NCBI GenBank assembly: GCA_028571685.1
Contig: CM053164.1
Coordinates: 36,258,501-36,322,500, forward strand
Reading direction: 5' to 3'
From: Heterohyrax brucei
Lineage: Eukaryota; Chordata; Mammalia; Hyracoidea; Procaviidae
Length of the DNA: 64,000 nucleotides
Notes under the pieces: generated by a model
Told to the model about the DNA's origin: nothing
Database searches by the model: none
What the model saw: the letters and a program-made list of their open reading frames with translations, nothing else
Shown here: piece after piece, positions 1 through 12,271 of the stretch
How positions within the stretch are numbered: the stretch's first letter is position 1
Layout of the letters: every line of letters starts with the position of its first letter
Program-made: the position numbers and the translations under genes

Positions 1-39
1 AACACACATATCCATCATCACCAAAAGTTTCTTTATGCT

Positions 40-640
40 TCTTTCTTCCAGACCTCACCAGAAACTTCTGGTCCAGGCAACAGCTAGTCTACTTTCTTTT
101 ACTACTGATTAGTTAAGATTTTCCAGAATTACACATAAAAAGAATCATACAGTATGTATTCATTTCTGGCCTTAGATAATTTCATTCAGCGTAACTGTTC
201 TGAGAAGCATCCCTAATGTTGCATGTATCAATCCATTTTATTGCTGAACAGAATTCCATTAGGGGCCTATAATGTAATTTGTTTCTCCATTCACATGCTG
301 GTAAGTATCAGAGATGTTAGCACATTCTGACTACTAAAAACAAAGCTGCAGTAAATATTTATGAACAAGTGTTTTGTGTGGACATATGCTTTTTTTTCCC
401 CTCGTAGATTAACACATAGTAGGATGAATAGGTGTAAGTTTTAACACTTTAAGACATCGACAAACTATTTTACAGCATGTTATGATCATTTTATGTTCCT
501 ACCAGCAGTGTATTCTCAACATCCTTACCAGCACTTGGTCAGTCTAAATTTAGACATTCTAATAGCAAATTAGTAGTATTTCATTCTGGTTTAAATTTGC
601 ATTTTGATAAAAATTAATGACGCTGAGTGTCATTTTGTGT
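40..640 (-). mobile_element. Old L1 LINE fragment, antisense
   Basis: The + strand has the order and phrasing of a reversed mammalian L1 3' region: 'tttcattcagcgtaac', 'catccctaatgttgcatg', 'ccattcacatgctgg', 'tcctaccagcagtgta'. It is heavily diverged and has no ORF. It stops where RTE-like sequence begins, and L1 resumes after that insert. Confidence 0.7.
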
Positions 641-654
641 GCTTATTTGTCCTT

Positions 655-2560
655 ATTACATACTACTGCCCAATCCTGCGCCATGTCCACAATCATTTTT
701 AAGCTTAAGCTCAGTGTTGCAGCCACTATGTCAACCCATCTCCTTGAGGATCTTCCTCTTTTTCACTGACCCTCTACCTTTACCAAGCATGATGTCCTTC
801 TACAGGGACTAAGCCCTTCTGACACCATGTCCAAAGTATGTAAGACATAGTCTATATTTGCTTCCAAGGAGCACTCTGGTTGCCCTTCCAGAACAAATGG
901 TGCATTCATGTTCTCTTCTAACACCACAAGTCAAAAGCATCAATCAATTCTTCTGTTTTTCCTATTCATGGTCTAGCTTTTACATGCATATGATGAGACT
1001 GAAAACACCACATCTTGAGTCACAGGCAAAACTTGGTCTTCACAGTGACATTTTTACTTTTCAACACTTTACAGTGTTCAACACTTTTACAGTAGATTTT
1101 TCAATGCAATGAGTTTTTTGATTTCCTGATTGCTGCTCTCATGGGTACTGATTGTGGAGCCAAGTAAAATGAAATCCTTGACAACTTCAATCCTTTCTCC
1201 ATTTATTGTGATACTGCTTACTGGTCCAGTTGGGAGGATTTTTGTTTTCCTGATGTTGAGGTGCAACCCATAATGAAGGCTGTGGTCTTTGATCAGGAAG
1301 CATTTCAAATCTTCTTCACTTTCAGCAAGCAAGGTTGCTCATAAGTTGTCCTCCCATCATGATTCTACATTCTTCTTCAAATAGTTCAGCTTTTGGGATA
1401 ATCTGCTCAGCATACAGACTGAAATGTATGGTGAAAGGATACAACCCTGAAGCACAACTCTCCTAACTTTAAACCATGCAGTGTCCCCCTGTTCTGTTCA
1501 AACAACCACCTCTTGATCCATGAACAGATTCTTCATGAGAACAACTAAGTTTTCTGGAATTCCCAATCTCTGCAAGGTTAACCAGAATTTGTTATGATTC
1601 GCACAGTCAAATGCCTTTACATAATCAATGAAATGCAGGTAAACATCTTTCTGGTATTCTCTATTTCCAGCGAAGATCCATCTGATATCAGCTATGACAT
1701 CCCTGGTTCCATGTCCTCTTCTGAATCCGGCTTGAATTTCTGGCAGTTCCCTGTCAACATACTGTTGCAGTCATTCTTGAATGAACGTGATCAAAATTTT
1801 ACTCTTTTGTGCTATCAATGATATTATTTGGTATTTTCTGAATTTTGTTGGACCACATCTCTTGAGAACAGGCATAAACATGCATCTCTTCCAGTCGGTT
1901 GGTCAGACAGCAGCCCTCCAAATTTCTTGGCATAGATAAATCAGCACTTCCAGCACTGCATCTGTCTGCTGAAATGTCTCAACTGATATTCCATCAATAA
2001 CTGGAGCCTTGTTTTTTGTCAATGCCTTCAATACAACTTTGACTTCTTCCTTCAGTACCACCGGTTCCAGATCATATGTTACCTCTGCAAATGGTTGAAT
2101 GTTGACCAGTTCTTTCTGGTATAATGACTCTGTGTATCCCTACCATCTTTTTTTAATGCTTTCTGAGTTGGTTAATATTTTCCCTATAGAATGCTTCACT
2201 ATTGCAACCCAAGGCTTGAATTTTTTCTTCAGTTCTTTCAGTTTGAGAAATGCAGTGCACGTTCTTTCCTTTTGGCTTTCTATTCCCACCTCTTTGCACA
2301 TGTCATTGTAACACTTTACTTTGTCTTGTCAAGCTGCCCTCGGAATCTTCTGTTCAGTTCTTTCACTTTGTCATTCCTTCCTTTGACTTTAGCTACTTGA
2401 CTTTCAAGAGCAAGTTTCAAAGTCTCTTTTGACATCCAATATAGTCCTTCTTTCTTTCCTGTCTTTTTAATGGCCTCTTGCTTTCTTCACGGATGACGTC
2501 TTTGATGTCACTCCACAACCTGTCTGGTCTTCAGTCATTTCATTTAGGTCTTCTTTAATT
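655..2560 (-). mobile_element. RTE-clade LINE, 3' half of ORF, antisense and decayed
   Basis: The minus strand encodes RTE reverse-transcriptase C-terminal phrases such as LNIRKTKILPTGPVSSI, ERIEVVKDFILLGSTI and the downstream ISTHESSNQEIKK block. These recall BovB/RTE proteins. The matching sense fragment at 48240-49045 gives the same order. Frameshifts and stops break the frame throughout. It splits an antisense L1 (40-640 and 2560 onward), so it is likely the later insertion. Confidence 0.85.
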
Positions 2561-2860
2561 CCTCTTAGTCATGTTTTATAGTTTCCAGTAAAAAAGTCTG
2601 TCAATTTCCTGGTTAAATTTATTCCTAGATACTTTACTCTTTCAGAAGTTACTATTATAAATGGAAGTGTTTCCTTAGTTTCTTTTTCTACTTGGTCACA
2701 AGTGAGACAAAAATCTGACTAATTTTTGTGTGCACATCTTATTTCTCTCACTTTTTTGGCACTCAGATATCCATTTGTTCTAACACTGTTTTTTGAAAAT
2801 GCTGTACTTTCTCTGCCCAATCAACTTGGCACCTCTATCAAAAAGTAACGCACCACATAT

Positions 2861-3004
2861 AAACCAAAAACCAAACCCTGCTGCCATCAATTGAATTCTG
2901 ACTCATAGCAACCCTACAGTTTCCAAGGAGCACCTAGTGCATTTGAACTGCTGACCTTTTTGTTAGCAGCTATAGCACGTAACCACTACGCCACCGTGGT
3001 TTCC
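2861..3004 (-). mobile_element. AfroSINE, antisense
   Basis: The element runs from an 'aaaccaaaaaccaaaccc' tail through 'ctgactcatagcaaccc' and 'tttccaaggagcacctag' to 'ccactacgccaccg', the reverse of the tRNA-derived head. It has an internal deletion after 'accctacag'. It sits inside antisense L1. Confidence 0.9.
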
Positions 3005-4382
3005 TGACCATATATATGGGGTTCTATTTCACGACTCTATTTGACAGATGTATTTATTGACCTTTATGCCAATACCACACTATCTAGATCACTATAACTT
3101 TAAAACAGGCCTTGAAATAAAGTGGTAGTAAGTCCTCCTACTTTTCAGTTTTAAACTATTCTAGGTCCTTGCATTCACAAATGAGTTTTAGAATCAGCTT
3201 GTCAATTTCTATAAAATGTTTGCTGGGGCTTTGATTTGGATTGTGTTAAATCCATGGCTCAATCTGGAGAGAAGTAACATCATAAGACTCAAGTCTTCCA
3301 ATTTATAAGTCTTCTTTAATTTTTCTCATCAATGTTTTATAGTTTTCAGTGTATAGTCTTGCAGATCCTATTTATCTACATTTCTTATTTTGATACTACT
3401 GCAAATAATACTGTTTCTTACCTTATTGTACTGGCTGGACTTTATAGTATAATGCTGGACAAAAGTGTTGGGGGGAAACATCCTTGCAACGTTACTGCTG
3501 TTAGGGGGAAAGTATTCAGTCATTTATTATTAGATATGATGTTAGCTACAGGTTTTTTGTAGATGTCATTTATCTATTCTAGTTGGCTGACAATTTTTAG
3601 TTCGGAATGAATGTTCAATTTTTTCAAATGCTTCTCTGTGTCTACAGAGATCATCATTCCTTCTGAGTTGCTAATATAATGAATTATACATGGATTGATT
3701 TTTTTAATATTAAACCACTCTTGCATTCCCAGAATGCACTCTACTCAATCACAATGTATTATGCTTTTAATGTACTGCTGGATAAAATTTGCTAAAATAT
3801 TATGTTTATGAAGGATATTGGTCTGCAGTTACTTTTCCCCCCTTATAATAGTGTTATTTTTGTTTTCCTAGCAGACTAAAGCTGACTCCACACAATATGC
3901 TGGGAAGAATTCTCTGCAACAGTTTGTATAGAAATGGTATTATTTCTTTGTTAAATGTTTGATAAAATTAGCCTTAGCGGAAAGCCAAGCCAGCCAAGTG
4001 GAAAGAATGAAGTTCAATTTCTGTAACAGATAAAGAACTATCCATATTAGCCACTTCTTTTTTTTAGAAGCTTTGTTATTTTTGTGTCTTTCAAATAATT
4101 TGTCTGTCACAGTTGTGAAATCTACTTACATAAAACTTAGTATTTCCTTACTGTTATATTAATATCTGTAAAATGCCAGATTTCTCATTTCCACAACTGG
4201 TAATTTATGACTTCACTCTCATGACTCTGATCACGTCAGTTAAACGTTTATCCATTATTCATTCCAGTTTTGGTTTCATTAATTTTTTTTCTGTGTTCTA
4301 TTTCAATGATTTCTGTTCAAAACGTTTTCTGTTACCTTGAATTGCACTTGGCCTTCTTTTTCTAGTTTATTGAGAGCTGAAG

Positions 4383-4458
4383 TCACTAATAAGAGATCTT
4401 TCTTCTTTCCTAATTGTATCTCACTAATAAGAGATCTTTCTTCTTTCCTAATTATACT
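4383..4458. repeat. 38-bp tandem duplication, two copies
   Basis: The motif 'tcactaataagagatctttc' and its following 'ttctttcctaatt' occur twice in direct tandem with a 38-base period and almost no divergence. It lies in old L1 sequence. The similarity suggests a recent replication-slippage event. Confidence 0.9.
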
Positions 4459-4639
4459 GTATTTATGCAAATGACGTACACCTTCTATGTTTTGTCTGCT
4501 AACCGTGCTATCTTCCTGCAAAGTATTTCCATAAGTGTGCTATGCTCCTTTGCTTTCTTTCTTTTTTTTAACAGCAACTTGTGAAAAAAGAAAACCACCA
4601 TAGTGGCACTTAGGAAAACACCTGGGGGAAGGGTGTAGT

Positions 4640-4920
4640 TTTGGCAGAAGGTCTCTTGCTTGCTGTGAGGACCATGGTTTTGGGGAACATTTAGCTCAAT
4701 TGGCATAACACAGTTTATGAAGAAAAAGATCTACATTCTACTTTGGTGAGTAGCCATCTGTGGTCTTAAAAGCCTGTGAGTGGCATATATGATACTCTAC
4801 TGGTCTCACACTTTTAAGAGCAAGAAAAAAAATGAAAGAAGCAAGGGAAAGGTTAGTCCAAAGGACTAACGGATCACATCTACAATGGCCTCCACCAGCC
4901 TGAATCCACTAAAGAGTTCA
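4640..4920 (+). mobile_element. L1 3'-UTR-type fragment, sense
   Basis: The stretch 'ctcaattggcataacac' through 'ttctactttggtgagtagcc' to 'ctactggtctcacac' matches the same order at 47230-47360 and 54790-54900. This identifies a lineage-specific L1 3'-UTR. It is in opposite orientation to the surrounding L1. It contains a small perfect hairpin, gttagtcc-aaa-ggactaac, near 4850. Confidence 0.7.
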
Positions 4921-5430
4921 AACTACTTTGTAAATTCTTCTTTATTTTTTCCTGATCTAGAGGTTACTCAGAAGTATTTAATTTCCAGATATTTGGGGGA
5001 ATTTTCCAGGTAACTTTGTTACTGAATTATAATATAATTCCATTGTAGTCAGAGAACATATTTTTTATAACTTGAATCCTTTTATATTTACTAAGACTTG
5101 TTTTACTGCTCCACATACAGTCTAACTTAGAAAATGTTCTGGTGCACTTGGGAAGAATTCAAATATTGGCTGTTGCTGGACAGAGTGTTCTATGAACATC
5201 ATTTTGGTAAAATGACTGGTAGTACTGTTCAAAGTCTATCTTTACTGATTTTCTTCCTACTGGCTCTATTACTGAAAGTGGGGTGTTGAAATTTCCAGTT
5301 TAATGGCAACTTTGTCTACTTCTCCTTGCAGTTCTATCAGGTTTTGCTACATGAATTTTGAAGCTGTTATTAGTGAACATTCTTAGACGTGAACTAGCTA
5401 CACTGTTAAGCTGATAATACAAAACTTTAG
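4920..5430 (-). mobile_element. Old L1 LINE, antisense, 5' part of ORF2
   Basis: The + strand shows the reversed phrases expected from the endonuclease-to-RT part of L1 ORF2, for example 'tccattgtagtcagagaac', 'tggctctattactgaaag' and 'gttctatcaggttttgc'. It continues the antisense L1 that ends near 4640. No coding frame is intact. Confidence 0.7.
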
Positions 5431-6160
5431 CCCATCTACCTTAGCGTGAGCAAAGAGAAGCTGAAAAAGATGTTAGATTAAATGCAAAACCATGTTTCTG
5501 GTATATTCTTTCATTCTCTAAAATAAATCAATGGTCTTTTTATTTACTTATTTTTTGCGCACCAATCATCCTCCATCCCACCTACAATTAAAAAGTAAAA
5601 ATGAATGAATGAACAAATGAATGAAGAGAAATAACTCTGTAAAAATTCTCTGGCTTGAAGGACAAGGAATTTATTCTAAAGAGCATCTTCAATTGATGGG
5701 GGACAAGGTTTTCTCATATGTCTATCATTATAATCGCTTTTAGTTATTCGTAGCTTAAAATAGTATTTAAGATTACATACAGTAAAGGATCACATATTTT
5801 GATATTCATAAAGAATATTAAAACTAAAGGAGACCCATGATCATTCCTGGTTCTTAATTTTTTTTTTTTCTTTTAAGGGGCAGTGGAATCAGCACAAATC
5901 TTTTAACAATGTGACGAAAAGTACACATGTGTACCACTTTGTATACAGTTATTCAGAGATTCTCATAAACCCCAGACTTAAAACCTTTGCTTTAATAATT
6001 GTGCTGGAATAAAAGCTACATATTTGCCAGCTCTTTTTTACAATCTGTCTTATGATTTACTATCTCAAAATTCTCCAGATCTAAGAAATTGGTGGCAACC
6101 CCTCCCCCCCCAAAAAACACACACATCAGCTTCAAAGTTAAGACAGATACCAATTAACTC
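5430..6160. other. Intron, no recognisable feature
   Basis: This is AT-rich sequence with short homopolymer runs. I see no exon, RNA gene or clear repeat in it. Confidence 0.5.
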
Positions 6161-6300
6161 AGTTGTGCCATTAACATCTGTGGGTTTGTACACCAACTAT
6201 ATAACCTCTCTGAGCCCTAATCTCCTTATCTATAAAATACAAATATTATTACCACCTTTGCCTTCAGCAAAAATAATGGCTACTTGGGACAAAATGATAA
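6160..6300 (+). mobile_element. MIR fragment
   Basis: The order 'ctctgagccctaatctcc', 'ttatctataaaatac', 'attattaccacc' follows the core of an ancient mammalian-wide MIR SINE. It is highly diverged. Confidence 0.5.
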
Positions 6301-6387
6301 TTCGTAACATAATAGAATCACTGTTTTTATGAAAGCAGTATCTATTTCAATGTGCATTTTGCGTGACGTTTTATTTTCTAATTCACT

Positions 6388-6550
6388 CAAATCCAAATCC
6401 AGTGCTATCAAGTCCATTTCAACTCATAGCGACCCTATAAGACAGAGCAGAACTGCCCTGTAGAGTTTCCAAGGAGTGCCTGGCGGTTTTGAACTGCTGA
6501 CCTTTTGGTTATCAGACATAGCACCTAACCACTACACTGTCAGTGTTTCC
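6388..6550 (-). mobile_element. AfroSINE, antisense, with target-site duplication
   Basis: A full-length reversed SINE runs from 'aaatccaaatccagtgc' to 'ccactacactgtcagtgtttcc'. An 11-base target-site duplication, tctaattcact, flanks it at 6377-6387 and 6551-6561. That fixes both ends. Confidence 0.95.
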
Positions 6551-6561
6551 TCTAATTCACT

Positions 6562-7418
6562 ATATAAAGAAAAAAACACTCAGAAATACATAAGCATTTT
6601 TTTAGTAAAGTTATCACATAAGCAGTATTTTCAAACAAATTTTTTACAGTGTGATTTTACCCACAATTTTTCAGAAATATTTTACTCTATTTACTGGTTT
6701 AAGTCACATTTACACACTAACATACGCTTCTTTATAAAGCTACCACCTCTCCATTTAAAAACTTTATTTAATCTGCAACTTCTTAAATTAGTATCTGACA
6801 AGCAAACAAGTGATAAAATTTACCTACTGGCCACATTTATTATTAACATGCTCCACATAAGATACCTACATAGATCCTGTTCTCAATCAGTTTAGACTCT
6901 AAAACAAGGGATAAGGATATATAGACAAAATACCTACTTCTGGGAAAAAAAAGCAACAAATGTCTCAGAAAAGTTACATAACGCTAGGAGATTCAGAGAA
7001 GGGACTGCTTATAATTAGAAGGAAATCAGGAAAAACTTTTATAATAGTATTTAACTGCCCTTGAAGAATATGTGGGGTTTTTTAAAACAGTGTTTTAAAA
7101 TTATACACTTTTAAAATGTGGATTTTCTTGATTATAAATTATACTTCAGTACAACTTATTTTAAAAAAAGAAACATACACTCTCTCAGTAGGAAAATATA
7201 TTTAACAAAGATACTGAAACAATAAGAGACAGATCTATAATAAGAATACTTCCTAGAGCTTCGTCCTGGTCTCCTCTCTCTCCTCACTGAACACAGTGCG
7301 TAGGGGATCGTATTCACTCTTATACACTGACAACTCCTAACCACATCACTTGGCCAAGGCACAGAAACAAACCAGCTGTCTTGAAGTCAACTGGGGACTC
7401 ATGATAATCACTGGTATC
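6562..7418. other. Intron, no recognisable feature
   Basis: The stretch is AT-rich with no exon or confident repeat. Short ORFs here do not resemble known proteins and lack splice or start context. Confidence 0.5.
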
Positions 7419-7575
7419 GCAGAGTAGAATTGTGCAAAGGGTTTTCAACGGCTGTGATTTTTCAGAAACAGATCACCCAGCCTTTTTCCAGAGGTGCCTC
7501 TGGGTAGATTCAAATCCCCAACTTTTCAGTAAGGAGTCAAGAACACAACCACATATGCCACCTAGGGACACCTTG
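7419..7575 (-). mobile_element. Diverged SINE of the long AfroSINE type, antisense
   Basis: The segment 'ccagaggtgcctctgggtag' followed by 'attcaaatccccaac' and 'cacaaccacatatgcc' resembles the antisense of the long SINE at 58615-58820. It is old, and its low-coordinate end is unclear. Confidence 0.45.
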
Positions 7576-7599
7576 TCTCTTCCCCAAACTTCTTCTAAT

Positions 7600-8400
7600 C
7601 CCCAGAACCACTTATTCAACTATCATACAATATCTCCATTTCATCCGGGTGTAACACAGGTAACTCACACTAACATGTTCAATATTAAATTTAGGTGTCC
7701 TAACAAAAGCCTATTTATCCATCCATTTACTTTCTCAGATTCCCTGACATCCAGACCAAAAACTCAGGAGCCAGTCTACATTTCTTTCGGTCACATCCAA
7801 CTTGTTGGTCACTAAGCCCTCCATGTTTTACCCTCTTTTGCTCCCATTACAAGAGAATATTAACTAGCTTTCCAACCTCCATCTCACCACTCCCCTGACC
7901 TCTAGGCTAAAACTGATACTACTCAAAATACCATACTCTTAAAACACAAATCAAATCAATCACTTTCTGTACTAAACCATCGAATGGCACTTTCACATCT
8001 AAGAATTAACTCCAAAGTCCTTACGCAGCCCTTAAAAGGTCAGAAACTTATCATGATCTGTATTTATTTGTAAGAGTTAAGTAGACTTTAAGTAGACTTT
8101 GAGCATCTTGTTTCTTGTTTACCTGTACCTCCGTAGCAGTGAGCATAATGATTTACAGATAGAAAATATTTAATAACTAGAGACCAAAGAAACGGTGAAT
8201 CAGTGACCAGGGCAGTGACAGAATTTCCTACAGCTTCTCTACAAGCTCACTATTTTGTACCTTACTTGTCTCAGCCAGAATGAATGTCCTTCTCAATCTT
8301 GCTTGTTTCCAGGTAACATCATCCCCTTTGTGCTCACTCACATTTTGTACACGTTTTTAACACAAATCTTATAGCACTGCATTACAGTCATCTGGTGCCA
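7600..8400 (+). mobile_element. Ancient L2 LINE, sense, decayed
   Basis: The block near 7900-8060 ('ctaaaccatcgaatggc', 'aactccaaagtcctta', 'gcccttaaaaggtcag') and the later 'cagccagaatgaatgtcc' follow L2 ORF order. Gaps and divergence are large. No frame is preserved. Confidence 0.5.
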
Positions 8401-9820
8401 CCTCAAAACAAAATTCATTACTGCTACCTTTACCCATTAGTAACATTTCCGATCACTATAATTAGAAATATTTTAATAAGTAAATCTGTCATCATTACTA
8501 AACAATGAGTTTTTGATAGTAGGGACTGTCACTTATCTTTCCATAATATATATAATAATGCCTGTCATACATCCAATGTGTACTATCGATCTCAGCATCT
8601 CTCAAGAGGCAGAGATGCCATAGTCATTTCTGTATTGTCAGCAGTAAGTTGGGTGAGTTTCGCTGACATGTAGAACTCATGAAATATAACTATGGCAAAC
8701 AAATTTAAAAGTGTATTTAGAACACAGAGAGCTTCAGAAATTAGGGTGAATCCAGGGGCTACACAGCAATCAAGCTACTGATATCAAACAAAACATTCTG
8801 AAACGGCTACAAGATTAAGGCTGAAATTTCAGCAGAATTAGCTAAATAATGGTATGGATGGGTTTTGGGTTCAGAGAGGATCAAAGAACAAGGAACAGCA
8901 AAACAGTAAAAAATCTACAAGATAAAGATTAGGATCATGTATCCAATACTGACCACGTTTAGAATACACAATTTCTTCTGGCTCTATCTTTCATTTCTGT
9001 CCATATCACCCTCAATGGGAGAATTTGGGTAAACAGGCAACATGGGTGCCTTGAAAATGTTGGCTTTTGTCTTTTATGTATACGTTAGTTTTCTACCCAA
9101 ATGACCAAGTGTTTTGCTCGCAAATACTTATGGGAGCTTGTGAAAGTAATACAACATTCATGTAATTTCCACTTGCTACACAACAAACCCTGAGGTGGTT
9201 TTTCTGATACACAACAAGTGGTTCTGTTGCTAAGAACAAAACAGGACTCTTGCCTAAAGACTTGAAAAAATCTGAAAAGAGCTAAAATAATGCTTCTGAA
9301 CATTATCACACTTTTTGGATCTAAAACAGTGAAGGAGGGAAGTTACAGGGGTAGCACGCTGTGAGACAGAGCCATATTCTTTGATTATACAACCAAAATA
9401 TGTAGTAAAAGAAGTACCAGAAATCACTGCTTCCTTCTTGACAATAATATTATTAAACAATGAGGTTATAATTAATGAAACTGCTAAGGGGACAAAATAT
9501 CTAAATTAACCTTCTCAAGTGGCTTTCTCCAAGCACTCAAATTAATTTTCACTACCAGTTCCTAGATTAGTTCTCAAGCAGGATTAAATTGAAAATGTGA
9601 TCCAAGTAATATAGTAAGCAAATGTATAATAAAGCAAACGCACCCTGTAAGGAACCTATTTACGAAAAATTAAGTGCAATTTTAAAGAATAATGACTAAA
9701 AATATCAACAGTTAAACTTTTTGGAACATTTAACGAAGAGTTTAACACACTTAGGTTGAACCATACAAAAATGATAGTTTTCTCAATTGTCTTATAACCA
9801 CTCCAAAGAAAGGAACTCAA
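8400..9820. other. Intron, little recognisable
   Basis: I see no exon or RNA gene. The stretch 'tagtagggactgtcac' near 8518 may be a scrap of an L2 3' end. The remainder is unassigned AT-rich sequence. Confidence 0.45.
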
Positions 9821-9980
9821 CATCAAACCCAGTGCCATCGAGTCAATTTGACTCATAGAGACCCTATAGGACAGAGTAGAACTACCCCCTCCAAAGGGTT
9901 TCCAACGAGTAGCTGGTAGATTTGAACTATTCACCTTCAGGTTAGCATCAAGCTCTTAACCACTCTGGCAGCAGGCTCTC
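9821..9980 (-). mobile_element. AfroSINE, antisense
   Basis: The element starts 'catcaaacccagtgccat', passes through 'tataggacagagtagaac' and ends in a diverged head 'cttaaccactctggcagc'. The tail 'gtgccatcgagtcaattt' is close to consensus. Confidence 0.9.
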
Positions 9981-9984
9981 CCAG

Positions 9985-10100
9985 ACAAAGGGTACTATTA
10001 TTATCCCTATTTCGCAGATTAGGAAACTAAAACAGAGAAGTATTAACATGACTAAAGTTAAAGAACTAGGAAGCCGCAGAACTTGAAAGAAAATCTAGAC
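9985..10100 (+). mobile_element. MIR fragment
   Basis: The MIR core 'ggtactattattatccc' followed by 'cagattaggaaact' and 'aagaactaggaagccg' is present in order. Confidence 0.55.
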
Positions 10101-10398
10101 CTAAATCCTAAATCCAATCTCCCACTGCATATTACAGTTTCAGTTACCTATTTTGAAAAACATGCTGAGGGTGTAGGCACACAAGTACTTTCACACATTA
10201 CTCAAGGCCACTGTGTAGACACTTGTACAGGTTTCACTCTCATAAAAAACCCCAACAATGGAGTCAAACAAGGCTGAAACCCAGCCCACAGTATACTAAC
10301 CCTACTATGGCCTTGTTGCAGGACCATATGCATCCTTAAGAAGTAGATTTTTTCTCTCACTCACACAAAACTGCCATGTTGGCTAAGAGTGGCCCTAA

Positions 10399-10470
10399 TG
10401 TTGCTGCTATTAGGTGTCATGAGTCAGTTCTGACTCACAGCGACCCCACCACATACAACAGAACAAAACA
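10399..10470 (-). mobile_element. AfroSINE 3' fragment, antisense
   Basis: Only the reversed tail half is seen: 'ggtgtcatgagtcagttctg' and then 'actcacagcgacccc'. The tRNA-derived head is missing, as expected for a 5'-truncated insertion or an eroded copy. Confidence 0.75.
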
Positions 10471-10702
10471 GTGATGCTGCTAGTAGAAGTAAACAGTGGT
10501 GAAACATTCTGTGAGAAAATTTTAATGATACACACTAAAATCCTTAAAAAAGATATATATTCTTTGATCTACAAATTTTAAGGAATTTATCCTAAGGAAT
10601 CACAGTCATACATAAAACTTTTGCTGTGAAGATATTCATCACTGTTTGTAATAGACAAAAACTAGAAAAATGCAGTATATCCAACAACAGGGTGTTAACT
10701 AC

Positions 10703-10870
10703 CATAACCAAAATCAAATCTGCTGCTACTGAGTCCATTCTGACTCATAGCAACCCTATAGGACAGTGTAGAAGTGCCACACAGTTTCCAAGGAGTGCTT
10801 CATGGGTTCGAATTGCTTACTTTATGGTTAGCAGCTACAGCACGTAACCACTACATCACCAGGGTTTCCA
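10703..10870 (-). mobile_element. AfroSINE, antisense, with target-site duplication
   Basis: A full-length reversed SINE runs from 'ataaccaaaatcaaatc' to 'ccactacatcaccagggttt'. A short duplication, ttaactac, flanks it at 10695-10702 and 10871-10878. Confidence 0.93.
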
Positions 10871-10878
10871 TTAACTAC

Positions 10879-12271
10879 TACAGTATATCTATATGATGAA
10901 AGAATGTTGCAGAGATATATTCTTTGATTTGCACAGTTTTTCACAAAATTTTATTTGAATGACAAAATGTAAAAAATCATATTATGTCCTTTTATTAAAA
11001 CTAGTATGCAGGGATGTGTATATGATAACACTAGGTAAAAGGATTATAGCTTATTTTAATGTTCTTGTTTGTTCTTATCTTCATTTACCAGTCTTTCTAT
11101 ATATGTCGTAAGCCAAACAGAAATAAAACAAACAATAAAAACTACAAAAGTCAAACATCTTAATACAAAGCCTAAGAACTATTAGATATCAATGCAGCAA
11201 AGTAAAATTTGGTTCTGTCTCTTGAGAGGCAGAATTAATATGGAATTAGCACAAGTGATTTACTGTGGTCTAAATTTAGGCAAAATATACTGGACTGATC
11301 ATGGAACTGAGAAACTGAGGTCATTTTAACATGTAGCCTGCCTTGAGAACCACTGTCCAAAAACACAGATACAATGAACAAACAATACTCTAAGTATCTT
11401 TAGATAAAAGAAACTTAAAACAAGTTTTTTTTTTAATTTTAAAAAAACTTACTTGTGTATCACTTGAAGAAACAGTGAGAAAAACAACCCCTGACAACTG
11501 GAAGTTGGCCCAGTACTATAACTAGATCTTGGTGTGGTTGTGTTAAATAATTGTACAGAACACCAACACTGTACAAGTCCCCTCAGTGCCCATGATGAAT
11601 GACATAACAGTGATAAAGAACAAGCCCACTCTGTAATTATCCCTAAACAGTAAAAAACATGAACATTGTCCTAACCACAAAAATAACCAAACATAATCCT
11701 ATCCTAGTTATTACAAGCAACTGCTTACCAATCATAGCTTTAGCCTCTGTCTATTCTTCCTGCCTTTGAGATTCTTACACTATCCAACCACAAAATTACA
11801 TTTCCTAACAGCACTCAATCCAATACAAAGCTCCACCACTTCCTTCAAAGTTTCTCTCAGATTACTTAACACAAGTCTAAACTCTATGATTTTCCATGTT
11901 GTACATTCTTCCTTGGTTAACTACAGAGATGTGCCTGGGGGCCTTCCATGAAGGGCTGTGCTAAGACTTGGGACTACAGGCTTGAAAACAGGGTGGATGG
12001 CATCAGGAATAAAATAAAATTATATTAAAAAATCTACAACCTCAAGAAGCGATAATTATTTCTACAAAAATAGTTCTTTTGATATGCAGCCATAGCCTAT
12101 CACCGATTCTCACAAATTCAGAAGTCTGGTTGCAGAGCCATGGAGGATGAATGAACCCCTGAAACTACTGTGCTGAGATAATCTTTTAAGCTTTAAATCA
12201 AAAATATCCCCTGAAATCATCTTAAAACTGAAAAAACAGTTTAGCTTAACTAATAAAAAGGCCTGCCTTAC
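10879..12271. other. Intron, no confident feature
   Basis: No exon, RNA gene or clear repeat is visible. 'gcctctgtctattcttcc' near 11740 may be L2-derived. I looked here for the bromodomain exon that should follow 13221 and did not find it. Confidence 0.5.

Larger units (their letters stand above)
2560..4640 (-). mobile_element. Old L1 LINE, antisense, ORF2 region, interrupted
   Basis: The + strand carries reversed L1 ORF2 landmarks: 'aatttattcctagatact', 'tgttaaatccatggctc', 'aaacatccttgcaac' and 'ttgcattcccagaatgc'. No frame survives. A SINE interrupts it at 2861-3004. A 38-bp segment is tandemly duplicated at 4383-4458. Confidence 0.8.

Noticed and set aside
4846-4864. Small perfect palindrome gttagtcc-aaa-ggactaac as a functional hairpin
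   Set aside because: An 8-bp stem inside an L1 UTR fragment is likely incidental.
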